From Desulfonatronum thiosulfatophilum (GTDB lineage: Bacteria > Desulfobacterota > Desulfovibrionia > Desulfovibrionales > Desulfonatronaceae), in the NCBI RefSeq assembly GCF_900104215.1, contig NZ_FMXO01000013.1, positions 1-64,000 on the forward strand: 64,000 nucleotides of DNA, read 5' to 3'. The position numbers were made by a program, and so were the translations under genes. A model generated the notes under the pieces. The model did not search any database, was not told the DNA's origin, and worked only from the letters and a program-made list of their open reading frames with translations. Of the stretch, positions 34,451 to 42,815 are shown in pieces. The number at the start of each line of letters is the position of its first letter. Position 1 is the stretch's first letter.

Positions 34451-34885
34451 ATGCTCAAAGTTAAAGACCTGATGACCAAACAAGTCATCTCCCTGCAAGA
34501 GCACGACAACGTGCAGACCGCCCGCTCCATCATGAACCTGGGCCGAATCCGGCATATCCCCATTGTCGACAAACAGGGCGACTTCGCAGGCCTGCTGACC
34601 CACAGAGACCTCCTGGCCGTAACCATCTCCAAGTTGGCGGATATTGAGGCCGAAGTTCAGGATGAAATCGACGCCTCTATTCCCATTCATGAAATCATGC
34701 GCCGTGACGTGACGGCCATTGATCCGGAAATGGACCTGCGTGAGGCCGCGGAGATTCTCCTGCAACATAAGTACGGTTGCCTCCCGGTGGTGGAGGACAA
34801 GATGCTTGTGGGCATTCTGACCGAAGCGGATTTTTTAAAGCTGACCATCAGCCTGATGGATGCGCTGGACAAGATGGAAGCGTAG
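34451..34885 (+). CDS. Stand-alone CBS-pair protein
   Basis: A 144-residue cytosolic protein made of two CBS motifs (VKDLMTKQVISL... GLLTHRDLL; IHEIMRRDVTAI... GILTEADFL), forming one Bateman module that may bind adenine nucleotides. Each repeat has the RHIPIVD / GCLPVVE core strand. AAGGAGA lies 6 nt before the ATG. The partner it regulates is unknown; panB follows 131 nt downstream on the same strand and could be co-transcribed. Confidence 0.92.
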   Translation: MLKVKDLMTKQVISLQEHDNVQTARSIMNLGRIRHIPIVDKQGDFAGLLTHRDLLAVTISKLADIEAEVQDEIDASIPIHEIMRRDVTAIDPEMDLREAAEILLQHKYGCLPVVEDKMLVGILTEADFLKLTISLMDALDKMEA

Positions 34886-35016
34886 CAAGATTCGTCGTGA
34901 GTGATGCGTGAAGTGTGGTTAGTGAAGTGCGAAAGTGTTGATATGCCGAGTTTTTGTCAATCGATGTCTATGATTGAGCGGCAGGCTCGGGTGTTTGCCT
35001 TGGAGGAGATGCGGCA

Positions 35017-35817
35017 GTGCAAAAGATGACGACGGCCAGGCTCTCGGAAATGAAGAGCAATGGCGAAAAAATTACCGTGTTGACGGCGTATGACTGGGCC
35101 ACGGCCAAGCTTCTGGACGAATCAGGAGTTGACGTTCTTCTGGTGGGCGACTCTTTGGGCATGGTCGTGCTCGGCCTGGAGAACACCCTGCCGGTGACCA
35201 TGGACGACATGATTCACCACTGCAAGGCAGTGGCCAGGGGATCGCAAAGAGCCCTGCTGGTGGGCGACATGCCCTTCATGAGCTATCAGGTTTCTCCGGA
35301 ACAGGCCGTGACCAATGCCGGACGGTTCCTGCAGGAGGCCGGAATGCACGCCGTGAAAGTGGAAGGCGGTCGGGAGATGTTGCCGGCTGTACGCAGGATG
35401 ACCCAAAGCGGCATTCCGGTGCTCGGCCACGTCGGCCTGACTCCGCAACACGTTCACCAGCTTGGCGGGTACAAGGTCCAAGGGCGAACAGAAGTCGCGG
35501 CCCAGCGCATCCGGGAGGACGCGATTGCTCTGGAAGAGGCGGGCGTCTTCGGCCTGGTGCTTGAATGCGTGCCGGAATCCCTGGCCCGGACCATCTCTCA
35601 GCAACTCGCCGTTCCGACCATCGGCATCGGCGCCGGCCCGGACTGCGACGGTCAGATTCTGGTTTTTCACGACGTGGTGGGCCTCTATGACCGCTTCACT
35701 CCGAAATTCGTCAAAAAGTACGCCCAGGCCGGGGCTTTAATGCGCGAAGCCGTGCAGCAGTATGTCCGTGAGGTCAAATCCGGCGATTTCCCCGCCCCGG
35801 AACACACCTTCAAATAG
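35017..35817 (+). CDS. panB: 3-methyl-2-oxobutanoate hydroxymethyltransferase
   Basis: First committed step of pantothenate/CoA synthesis, adding a hydroxymethyl group from methylene-THF to ketoisovalerate. Hallmarks are LTAYDWATAKLLDESGVDVLLVGDSLGM (in part LLVGDSLGM), the metal-binding Asp in LLVGDMPFMSY, VKVEGG, GHVGLTPQ and TIGIGAGPDCDGQILV. Start is GTG with GGAGG 10 nt upstream; the length (266 aa) is normal. panC and panD are not adjacent. Confidence 0.96.
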   Translation: MQKMTTARLSEMKSNGEKITVLTAYDWATAKLLDESGVDVLLVGDSLGMVVLGLENTLPVTMDDMIHHCKAVARGSQRALLVGDMPFMSYQVSPEQAVTNAGRFLQEAGMHAVKVEGGREMLPAVRRMTQSGIPVLGHVGLTPQHVHQLGGYKVQGRTEVAAQRIREDAIALEEAGVFGLVLECVPESLARTISQQLAVPTIGIGAGPDCDGQILVFHDVVGLYDRFTPKFVKKYAQAGALMREAVQQYVREVKSGDFPAPEHTFK

Positions 35818-35823
35818 CCATGC

Positions 35824-35856
35824 TCTGACTTCTGACTTCTGACTTCTGACTTCTGA
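35824..35856. repeat. Heptanucleotide tandem tract (TCTGACT)4
   Basis: Four exact copies of TCTGACT followed by degenerate TCTGATC and TCTGAGATCTGACC units, filling the gap between the convergent panB and M42 peptidase genes. Confidence 0.93.
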
Positions 35857-35891
35857 TCTCTGAGATCTGACCTCTGTCCTCAACCCTCCGC

Positions 35892-37001
35892 CTACTCCGG
35901 CTGCACCGGAAAACCCTTCAATGGTCCGAGGTTGAATCGATCCCGCCAGACTACCGGCTCGGAGAGCATGTAGGCGGCAATCAGTTCCGTCGTTGCCCGT
36001 AACGATTCGAAATGGGTCCGCTCGTAGCCGTGCGTCCCGTCCACCCCGAAACAGACCAGCGCGGTGCGCAAATCGTTGCCCGCCTCCACGGCGGATGCCG
36101 AGTCGCTGCGGTAATACCGGAACACGTCGCGGCGATGCAGGATATCGTGCCGGCGGCATAATTCCAGCAGCCGGTGGGTCAGGTGGTAATCGAAGGGGCC
36201 GCTGGAATCCATCATGGCCACGCTGACGCCGCGTTCACAGAGATTATGGCCGCCATGCAGCGGCGCCGTGTCAATGCTGACCATTTCCGCGACATCTCCG
36301 TGCAGGGTCACCGAAGCTCCGGTCCCCACCTCCTCGGCAATGGTGAACAATAAATGGCAGTCCAAAGGCGGCTTGATTGAGCTTTCCAGGATCGCCTTGG
36401 CCGCGGTGAACAGAATCGCCACCCCGGCCTTGTTGTCCAGATGACGAGAATTGATGTATCCGCTGGGCCGGATCTCGCACAGGGGATCCACGGCCACCCA
36501 GTCCCCCACATGAATGCCCAGTTCCAGCAGGTCGTCGATGCTCAGCGACGGCTCATCGATTCGCACCTCGATGTTGTCCCAGTTTACGGGCTGGGTGTCG
36601 ATTTCGTCGCCGTAGACATGTCCCGAAGCCTTCAGCGGCAGAATGGTTCCGCGCAACGACTCAGTATCCGTGAAAATGGTCACCCTGGCTCCCTCGGCGA
36701 AGCGGCTGGACCACGTTCCGATGGACGCGATGCCCAGGCGTCCGTTGGGCTTAAGTTCACGCACCATGGCCCCGATGGTGTCCAAATGAGTGACCAGAGC
36801 CCGGTCCGGACTGCTGGTCCGGCCCTTGATGTCCGCCCGAATGGCCCCACGCCGGGTCAGTTCGAAGGGGATGCCCAATCGCTCCAGTTCCTCGCCGCAA
36901 AAATGCACGATCCGATCCGTGTATCCCGTGGGGCTGGGAATCTCCAGCAGCTGCAGAAGGATTTTCTTCAGGTACTCCATGTCCAGCGTAATCTTTTCCA
37001 C
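35892..37001 (-). CDS. NAGGN-system M42 family metallopeptidase
   Basis: A 369-residue dinuclear-zinc aminopeptidase-like protein of family M42, third gene of the N-acetylglutaminylglutamine amide operon. Metal and catalytic motifs are ALVTHLDTIGAMV (His-x-Asp), NSRHLDNKAGVA, FTIAEEVGTGAS (Glu-Glu), SIDTAPLHGG and the C-terminal GVDGTHGYERTH. A role in turnover of the osmolyte is a reasonable guess but I know of no proof. The start is GTG at 37001 with GGAGG 6 nt upstream, 17 nt past ngg. Confidence 0.92.
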   Translation of the reverse strand: MEKITLDMEYLKKILLQLLEIPSPTGYTDRIVHFCGEELERLGIPFELTRRGAIRADIKGRTSSPDRALVTHLDTIGAMVRELKPNGRLGIASIGTWSSRFAEGARVTIFTDTESLRGTILPLKASGHVYGDEIDTQPVNWDNIEVRIDEPSLSIDDLLELGIHVGDWVAVDPLCEIRPSGYINSRHLDNKAGVAILFTAAKAILESSIKPPLDCHLLFTIAEEVGTGASVTLHGDVAEMVSIDTAPLHGGHNLCERGVSVAMMDSSGPFDYHLTHRLLELCRRHDILHRRDVFRYYRSDSASAVEAGNDLRTALVCFGVDGTHGYERTHFESLRATTELIAAYMLSEPVVWRDRFNLGPLKGFPVQPE

Positions 37002-37018
37002 TCATGTCCTCCGTTACT

Positions 37019-38779
37019 CTACTGCTCTTCCCGATGCTTCCTGGCGGCGGTCTGGGGAAAGAGCATATCGACGAACCGCTCGGCCGTGGGTTGCGGTTCG
37101 TGGTTGGCCAGGCCGGGACGTTCGTTGGCTTCAATGACCACATAATCCGGCCCCTGAACATCCGGAACAAGAAAATCGAATCCGACCACGGGAATGTTCA
37201 GCACTCCGGCTGCCTGCTCCGCGGCCTGGATCAATTCGGAATGCACTTGGTCCGTCACGTCGTGGATCGTTCCTCCGGTGTGCAGATTCGCGGTTTTGCG
37301 CACCACCAGAACTTCGCCCGCAGGGAGAATGTCCTGCATCTTCCAACCGCTCATGGAAACACAGCGTTCGGTCTCCGCATCCATGGGAATGCGGCTCTCG
37401 CCGCCGGTTGCTGCGGATCGACGCCGACTCTGCTTGGCGATCAGCCGTTCGATGGTATGCTCGCCGGTGCCTACCACCTGAGCCGGCCGGCGCACGGCCG
37501 CGGCGACGAACTTGTAGTCGATGACGATCATGCGTAAATCCTCTCCCTCCACGAACGATTCCAGCACCACCAGATCACAGACGTCCCTGGCCATCTCCAC
37601 CGCCGTTTTCAGCTCCCGCGGCTCCCGGACGTCCACGCTGATTCCCCGGCCCTGCTCCCCACGCACCGGCTTGACCACCACCCGGCCATGGCGCTTCAAA
37701 AAACCGCTGTTCTGTTCGTCGTCAGCCGCGGCAACCTGTTCCGGCACCCGCAAGCCGGCACGCTTCAGAAGCCGCAGGGTCAGGCTTTTGTCGTCGCAGC
37801 GGCAAAAAGCCACGGCGCTGGTCATTTCGCTCAACGACTCCAGACAGGCAATGGTTCGCCCGCCGAAGACAAGCTGGAAATGCCCGCTCTGCTCGTCCAG
37901 CACCTCCACGTTGATGCCACGGCGTTGGGCTTCCCTGATGATGATCATGGCATAGGGATTCATGTTGGCCTGGGGCTGCTCCCCTACGAACAAAGGTTCG
38001 TTGATGGCATTCTTGTGCTTGACCGAGAAAACCGGAATGCGTTGAAACCCCACCTTTTCATAGAGCGCAATGGCCTGTTCGTTGTCATGCATCACGGACA
38101 GGTCCATGTAGGACCGGCCTCGAACCTGGAAATACTCCGCCAGGTAGCGCACCAGCGCTTCCCCCACCCCGGGCAGCGGGCATTGGGGTTCCACGGCCAG
38201 ACACCAAAGGCTGGAACCGTTCTCCGGATCATTGAATACCTTGCCGTGGTCAATGCCCATCACCGTTCCCACCATCTCCCGGCTTGACAGATCTTCGGCA
38301 ACCAGCGGAATCACGGACTTTGCATGGCGCTGCTTCCAGAGAAAATCCTCATTGGCCACCACCATGCCTCTTCCGGCATAGATGGCGTTCATCCGTCGAC
38401 AGTCCTCTCTGGTCTGAATACGGCGGATCAGAATCTGCTTACCCAGCGACGGATCCGGCTGATACCGGTCCAGCCATAACCGATAGGCATGGGAAGGATC
38501 CATGAATATCTCCTGGGGCGCCATGGCCAACACGACATGGGGATCGCGCAGATAAAAGGCAATGTCCCGCCGTCCGGGGGATTCCTTCAGAATCGTCCGC
38601 ACCAGTTCGCGTTGGTCGCTGAAGGTGTGCGCGAAAATCAGCCGCCCCCAACCGCAGTCCAGAACCACATTGGAGGGCAATTGCGCATGCCTGGGCGTTT
38701 CCCCCTGCATCCAGTTACGCAGGGAAGGAAGATTGGCACGATCAAATCGGTGTTCGGCTCTGTTTTTGATTTGGGCCAT
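37019..38779 (-). CDS. ngg: N-acetylglutaminylglutamine synthetase (GNAT plus ATP-grasp)
   Basis: A 586-residue bifunctional enzyme that acetylates glutamine and ligates the second glutamine to make N-acetylglutaminylglutamine, a compatible-solute precursor. The N-terminal half is a GNAT acetyltransferase (about 80-255: VEPQCPLPGVGEALVRYLAE, NEQAIALYEKVGFQRIPV). The C-terminal half is an ATP-grasp ligase (about 290-580: HGRVVVKPVRGEQGRGISV, VVLESFVEGEDLRMIVI, PVVGFDFLVPD, VIEANERPGL). GAGGAGGAAC lies just before the ATG at 38779. asnO ends 20 nt upstream. Domain order matches the described pathway enzyme. Confidence 0.94.
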   Translation of the reverse strand: MAQIKNRAEHRFDRANLPSLRNWMQGETPRHAQLPSNVVLDCGWGRLIFAHTFSDQRELVRTILKESPGRRDIAFYLRDPHVVLAMAPQEIFMDPSHAYRLWLDRYQPDPSLGKQILIRRIQTREDCRRMNAIYAGRGMVVANEDFLWKQRHAKSVIPLVAEDLSSREMVGTVMGIDHGKVFNDPENGSSLWCLAVEPQCPLPGVGEALVRYLAEYFQVRGRSYMDLSVMHDNEQAIALYEKVGFQRIPVFSVKHKNAINEPLFVGEQPQANMNPYAMIIIREAQRRGINVEVLDEQSGHFQLVFGGRTIACLESLSEMTSAVAFCRCDDKSLTLRLLKRAGLRVPEQVAAADDEQNSGFLKRHGRVVVKPVRGEQGRGISVDVREPRELKTAVEMARDVCDLVVLESFVEGEDLRMIVIDYKFVAAAVRRPAQVVGTGEHTIERLIAKQSRRRSAATGGESRIPMDAETERCVSMSGWKMQDILPAGEVLVVRKTANLHTGGTIHDVTDQVHSELIQAAEQAAGVLNIPVVGFDFLVPDVQGPDYVVIEANERPGLANHEPQPTAERFVDMLFPQTAARKHREEQ

Positions 38780-38799
38780 GGAAGTTCCTCCTCGGCGAA

Positions 38800-40569
38800 T
38801 CATGCTATTCCATGCTCTTGCAGCCAGAGTTCCAACACGGCCACCTGCCAGAGTTTGGAACCGCCCAGCGGCGTGATGTGTTCCTCCGGAGCACGCAGCA
38901 GATCCGCAAGATAGTCTTCGCGGACAATGCCTCTGCTTCGGGCTTCCGGGCGCTGAAGAACTTCGACGACGAAGTCCAGAAACGGCCCCTGCAGATATTT
39001 CAGGGCCGGTACGGGAAAGTATCCCTTGGGCCGGTCGATCACCTCATGAGGGATGATGGACCGTGCCGCTTCCTTCAGAATGTATTTCCCGCCTTCGCGG
39101 ATCTTCAGCTCCGCGGGCACCCGGGCGGCCAGTTCCACCAGTTCATGGTCCAGAAACGGCACGCGGGCCTCAAGTCCCCAGGCCATGGTCATGTTGTCCA
39201 CCCGCTTCACCGGATCATCCACCAGCATGACCAGGGCGTCCATGCGCAGCGCCTTGTCGATGGCTCTGTCGGCGCCGGGCTGGGCGAACTGGGTGCGCAG
39301 ATACTCCAGACTGTGATCGTCCCGGCACCACTGTTCCTCCACCAGCCTGGCATAGTCCGCATGGTCCCGGTCGCAGAACAGCCGCGCATAATCGGTCACG
39401 GCGTCTCGACTTTCCAGCATGGGCGGATACCAATGGTATCCGGCAAAAACCTCGTCCGCGCCCTGGCCGCTCTGCACCACCTTGACATGCTTGGCCACTT
39501 CCCGGGAAAGCAGATAGAATCCAATGTTGTCGTGGCTGACCATGGGCTCGGACATGGCCCGGACGCAGTCCAGCATATTGTCCAGGGTTTCCCGGGAGGA
39601 GACGGCGATCTTGTGGTGTCTGGTGCCGAACCGCTTGGCCACAATATCCGAATACATGAACTCGTCGCCGGTTTCTCCGCCCACGGATTCGAAACCGATG
39701 GAAAAAGTTTCCAGGTCCCGCACCCCGGCCTCGGCCAGAAGCCCCACCACCAGGCTGGAATCCAGCCCGCCGGAAAGCAGCACGCCCACGGGCACGTCCG
39801 CCACCATCCGGCGATCAACGGCCCGGCGAAGTGCGGCAAGTACTTCGTCACGCCATTGAGTTTCGTCCTTGCCCGGCTCCGGACTCCGGTACTCGGGCTG
39901 CCAGTAGCACCACTGCCGACGCGTGCCGTCCGCCTCGATCCGCATCAAGGTGGCCGGGGGAAGCTTGCGTATGCCTTGGAAGAGAGTATGCGGAGCCGGG
40001 ACCACGGCATGGAAGGAAAAATAATGGTGCAAGGCTACAGGGTCTAATGTCGTGTCCACCTTTCCCGTTGCCAGCAATGCCGGCAGACTGGAGGCGAACA
40101 ACAATCCACCCGGGACTTCAGCCAGATACAACGGCTTGATGCCCAGACGATCCCGGCCCAGCAGGACTGTGCCGGAATCACGTTCCAGCACGGCAAAGGC
40201 GAACATGCCCATGAATCGCTGCACGCAGTCCTCTCCCCAGGCATGATACGCCTTGAGCAGCACTTCGGTATCGCCGGAAGAAAAAAAACGGTACCCCATG
40301 CTTTCCAGTTCCAGACGCAGTTCCTTGTAGTTGTAGACGATCCCGTTGAATACGCAGGCCAGTCCCAGTTCCGAATCGATCATGGGTTGCTGTGACGCAT
40401 CGCTCAGGTCGATGATCTTCAGTCTCCTGTGTCCCAGGGCCACACATTTCTGGACGAGTATGCCGCTTCCGTCCGGCCCGCGGGCAGCCATGGCCCTGGT
40501 CATCTCCTGTACATTGTCCGAAGTTGCCTGTTGCCGATCAAATCGCAGTTCACCACAAATACCGCACAT
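38800..40569 (-). CDS. asnO: N-acetylglutaminylglutamine amidotransferase (AsnB-like)
   Basis: A 589-residue asparagine-synthase-family amidotransferase that converts N-acetylglutaminylglutamine to its C-terminal amide (NAGGN). The class II glutaminase domain starts with Cys2 (MCGICGELRF) and has RGPDGSGI, LGHRRLKIIDLS and VFNGIVYNYKEL. The synthetase domain (about 220-560) has the PP-loop VLLSGGLDSSLVVGLL and GQGADEVFAGYHWYP. AAAGGAGAT lies 8 nt before the ATG. It is the first gene of the operon; osmotic induction is known for this pathway elsewhere but no specific operator is evident here. Confidence 0.95.
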   Translation of the reverse strand: MCGICGELRFDRQQATSDNVQEMTRAMAARGPDGSGILVQKCVALGHRRLKIIDLSDASQQPMIDSELGLACVFNGIVYNYKELRLELESMGYRFFSSGDTEVLLKAYHAWGEDCVQRFMGMFAFAVLERDSGTVLLGRDRLGIKPLYLAEVPGGLLFASSLPALLATGKVDTTLDPVALHHYFSFHAVVPAPHTLFQGIRKLPPATLMRIEADGTRRQWCYWQPEYRSPEPGKDETQWRDEVLAALRRAVDRRMVADVPVGVLLSGGLDSSLVVGLLAEAGVRDLETFSIGFESVGGETGDEFMYSDIVAKRFGTRHHKIAVSSRETLDNMLDCVRAMSEPMVSHDNIGFYLLSREVAKHVKVVQSGQGADEVFAGYHWYPPMLESRDAVTDYARLFCDRDHADYARLVEEQWCRDDHSLEYLRTQFAQPGADRAIDKALRMDALVMLVDDPVKRVDNMTMAWGLEARVPFLDHELVELAARVPAELKIREGGKYILKEAARSIIPHEVIDRPKGYFPVPALKYLQGPFLDFVVEVLQRPEARSRGIVREDYLADLLRAPEEHITPLGGSKLWQVAVLELWLQEHGIA

Positions 40570-40666
40570 TGGTTGGTATCTCCTTTAACGCATCAGAAAA
40601 ATATCTGCCTTTTCATGTATTAAAATCAATTCTCAACAATCTAAATCACAACAGGAACAAAACTTA

Positions 40667-40771
40667 ATGGTATTTGCAAACATTGATGTTCAAGAATACA
40701 GTCCACAAGATCACGTTTTTGAATTGATGCAAGGAAGACAATCCCTGCATGCCGATGCATCAGAATACTAA
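40667..40771 (+). CDS. Possible 34-residue small protein, unrecognised
   Basis: ATG GTA TTT GCA ... TAA encodes MVFANIDVQEYSPQDHVFEL and 14 further polar residues. CAGGAAC about 9-11 nt upstream could serve as a ribosome site. It is acidic, has no membrane segment, and lies in AT-rich DNA. Nothing else supports it, so chance is likely. Confidence 0.2.
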   Translation: MVFANIDVQEYSPQDHVFELMQGRQSLHADASEY

Positions 40772-41047
40772 TATTTATATACATTTTCATATATTGTCAA
40801 TTTTTTATCATAATCTTCAATCATGAATCAGCTTTGATTAGATCTTTTCCGGCAAAAGAAACCGTTCGGGGACAGTGTCGGTCCCCCCTGAGCCATTGAT
40901 TCATCCGCCAAGCCACGGTAGAAACATTCTTTCGACCATTTGAGACCTTCAAGGCTCGTTTTTTATTCCATTCGGGGCAGTTTTCGAACTGAATAGCCGC
41001 AGGTAGCGGCTCAAAGTCCGAGCAATCGAACCCCACGAAACTCCTGG

Positions 41048-41118
41048 ATTCCGACTTTCACCGGAATAACGAATGAAATAAATTGCTGCATGTTGGCGTC
41101 ATACCGGCGGAAGCCGGT
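41048..41118. repeat. Two adjacent REP-like hairpins upstream of ftsY
   Basis: ATTCCG/CGGAAT at 41048-41067 (flanked by CTGG and AAC) and ACCGGC ggaa GCCGGT at 41103-41118 (flanked by GTCAT and ACCC). They resemble the widespread GTCATTCCGGCGAAAGCCGG type of bacterial repeat and the palindromes at 11.6 and 21.2 kb. Confidence 0.6.
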
Positions 41119-41178
41119 ACCCGTCCGTAGCCGTTTAAGAATTCTCCGAATTTTCATAATCAACGCAAAGGAAATAGC

Positions 41179-42597
41179 ATGGGCTTTTTTTCCAAAGTCA
41201 AGAAATGGTGGTCCAAGGACGACGATCAGCAGCCCACGACAACGCAAGAGGTTGAACCGTCCGCGCCTCCAACCGAAGAACCGGCGCCCTCCGAGCCCAC
41301 CGATGCAGCCCCGCCTGCCGGGCTTCCTCCAATTGTTCCCGATCAGGAACAAATCCAGCCGCAACCCGAGGACCAACCCCAGGTCCAGCCCCAGGATCAG
41401 CCAGAGTGGCAAGCCCAGGTTTTGCAGGCCCTGCGCGGAGCCGAGCCGAAATTAAGCGTCTGGCTGGAGCATACCCTGGCCGGTGTGGAAACTCCCGGCA
41501 ACGAATTGTGGGATAGGCTGCGTTTTCTGTTCCAGGCGCTGCAGGCTCCTGCCGACGAAGCCGAGGAATTCATATCCAAGTTTCGCATCTGGCTGGAAGA
41601 CATGGGGTATGAGCAGGTCGCGGAGTTTCGTTCCGAACTGCAGTACCGCCTGGCCCTGGCCCTGGATTTGGAGGATGAGGAAGACGAGCGGGATCGCCTT
41701 TTTCTGAAGCTTTCAGAGGGGCTGAACAAGACTCGGGAACAGCTCACAAAACGCATTGACGCCCTGCTTTCCGCGCACCGCAAGTTCGACGATCCGTTCT
41801 GGGAAGAACTGGAGGAAGTACTGATCATGGCCGACGTGGGCCATCAGTCCGCGGGCAAACTCCTGGATCGGCTCAAGGCCCGGGTGCGCAAGGAAAAGAT
41901 CGAGGAATCCGAAGCGTTTCGCGAAATGCTGCGCCAAGAACTGGCCGCGATTTTTCCGGAGCCGAAAAGCGTTGCCGTGCCCCAGGGACCGGAAATCGTT
42001 CTCGTTGTCGGCGTCAACGGCGTGGGCAAGACCACCACGATAGCCAAGCTGGCCCACCGGGCGCAGATGCAGGGCCGCAAGGTCCTGGTGGCCGCCGGGG
42101 ACACCTTCCGAGCCGCGGCCATTGAGCAACTCGGCATCTGGGCCAAGCGCACCGGCGCGGATTTTTTCACCAAAGGCGAGGGCGCGGACCCGGCCGCCGT
42201 GGCCTACGAAGCCGTGGACGCAGCCCTCAAAGGCGGCCACGACGTGGTTTTTCTGGACACCGCTGGTCGGCTGCACACCAAGGTCGACCTGATGGACGAA
42301 CTGCGCAAGATCAAACGGGTTCTGGGCAAGAAACTGCCCGGCGCGCCCCACCGCTGCCTGCTGGTCCTTGACGCCACCACGGGCCAAAACGCCCTCTCGC
42401 AGACCAAGCTCTTCAATGAGGCGGTCACGGTGGATGAAATCATCCTGACCAAACTGGACGGCACGTCCAAGGGCGGCATTGTCGTGGCCATCGCCCTGGA
42501 ACACAACATGCCCATCAGTTTCATCGGCCTGGGCGAAAAAATGGAAGATTTGCGGCCCTTCAGCGGCGAAGACTTCGCCAAGGCCCTGGTCAACTAA
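41179..42597 (+). CDS. ftsY: Signal recognition particle receptor FtsY
   Basis: A 472-residue SRP GTPase that docks ribosome-SRP complexes at the inner membrane. The acidic, proline/glutamine-rich N-terminal A domain (about 1-150) is unusually repetitive (PQPEDQPQVQPQDQPEW). The NG domain follows: GVNGVGKTTTIAKLA (G1), DTFRAAAIEQL, VFLDTAGRLHTK (G3), TKLDGTSKGG (G4) and FIGLGEKMEDLRPF. The start MGFFSKVKKWW resembles the amphipathic lipid-binding N-terminus seen in other FtsY proteins. A weak AAAGGAAA precedes the ATG. It converges with the hybrid kinase gene. Confidence 0.97.
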   Translation: MGFFSKVKKWWSKDDDQQPTTTQEVEPSAPPTEEPAPSEPTDAAPPAGLPPIVPDQEQIQPQPEDQPQVQPQDQPEWQAQVLQALRGAEPKLSVWLEHTLAGVETPGNELWDRLRFLFQALQAPADEAEEFISKFRIWLEDMGYEQVAEFRSELQYRLALALDLEDEEDERDRLFLKLSEGLNKTREQLTKRIDALLSAHRKFDDPFWEELEEVLIMADVGHQSAGKLLDRLKARVRKEKIEESEAFREMLRQELAAIFPEPKSVAVPQGPEIVLVVGVNGVGKTTTIAKLAHRAQMQGRKVLVAAGDTFRAAAIEQLGIWAKRTGADFFTKGEGADPAAVAYEAVDAALKGGHDVVFLDTAGRLHTKVDLMDELRKIKRVLGKKLPGAPHRCLLVLDATTGQNALSQTKLFNEAVTVDEIILTKLDGTSKGGIVVAIALEHNMPISFIGLGEKMEDLRPFSGEDFAKALVN

Positions 42598-42639
42598 GGC
42601 AGGCAGCCTTCATCAAGGGACATCCAAGCAGGTTGCGCC

Positions 42640-42805
42640 TTTGATGAATATATTTCTTTGTCTCTCGCTCGCTTGAAGACTCGCTAGAGGGCGCGAAGAG
42701 CGCGGAGAGGAAGATACTTTTTGGCCTGCGGCCGGAAGAATTTCTCTGATCGGCGCTCTGCGCCTCAAGGCCCGTCGCGGGCCGGGCGAGAGATATATTC
42801 TTCGT
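42640..42805. repeat. Long nested imperfect palindrome between ftsY and the hybrid kinase
   Basis: Outer arms are GAATATAT...CTCTCGC at left (from about 42645) and GCGAGAGATATATTC at right (to about 42801). Inner arms are GAGGGCGCGAAGAGCGCGG and CGGCGCTCTGCGCCTC, with GGCCTGCGGCC near the centre. The whole ~165-nt element could fold as one imperfect stem and lies exactly between two convergent genes. Confidence 0.7.
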
Positions 42806-42815
42806 GTGCGTGGCA

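Larger units (their letters stand above)
40570..41178. other. AT-rich intergenic region between asnO and ftsY
   Basis: 609 nt between the divergent asnO and ftsY starts. It should hold promoters for both. It contains one small plus-strand frame (40667-40771) and, near ftsY, two REP-like hairpins (41048-41067, 41103-41118). I could not fix a convincing -10/-35 pair. Confidence 0.5.
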
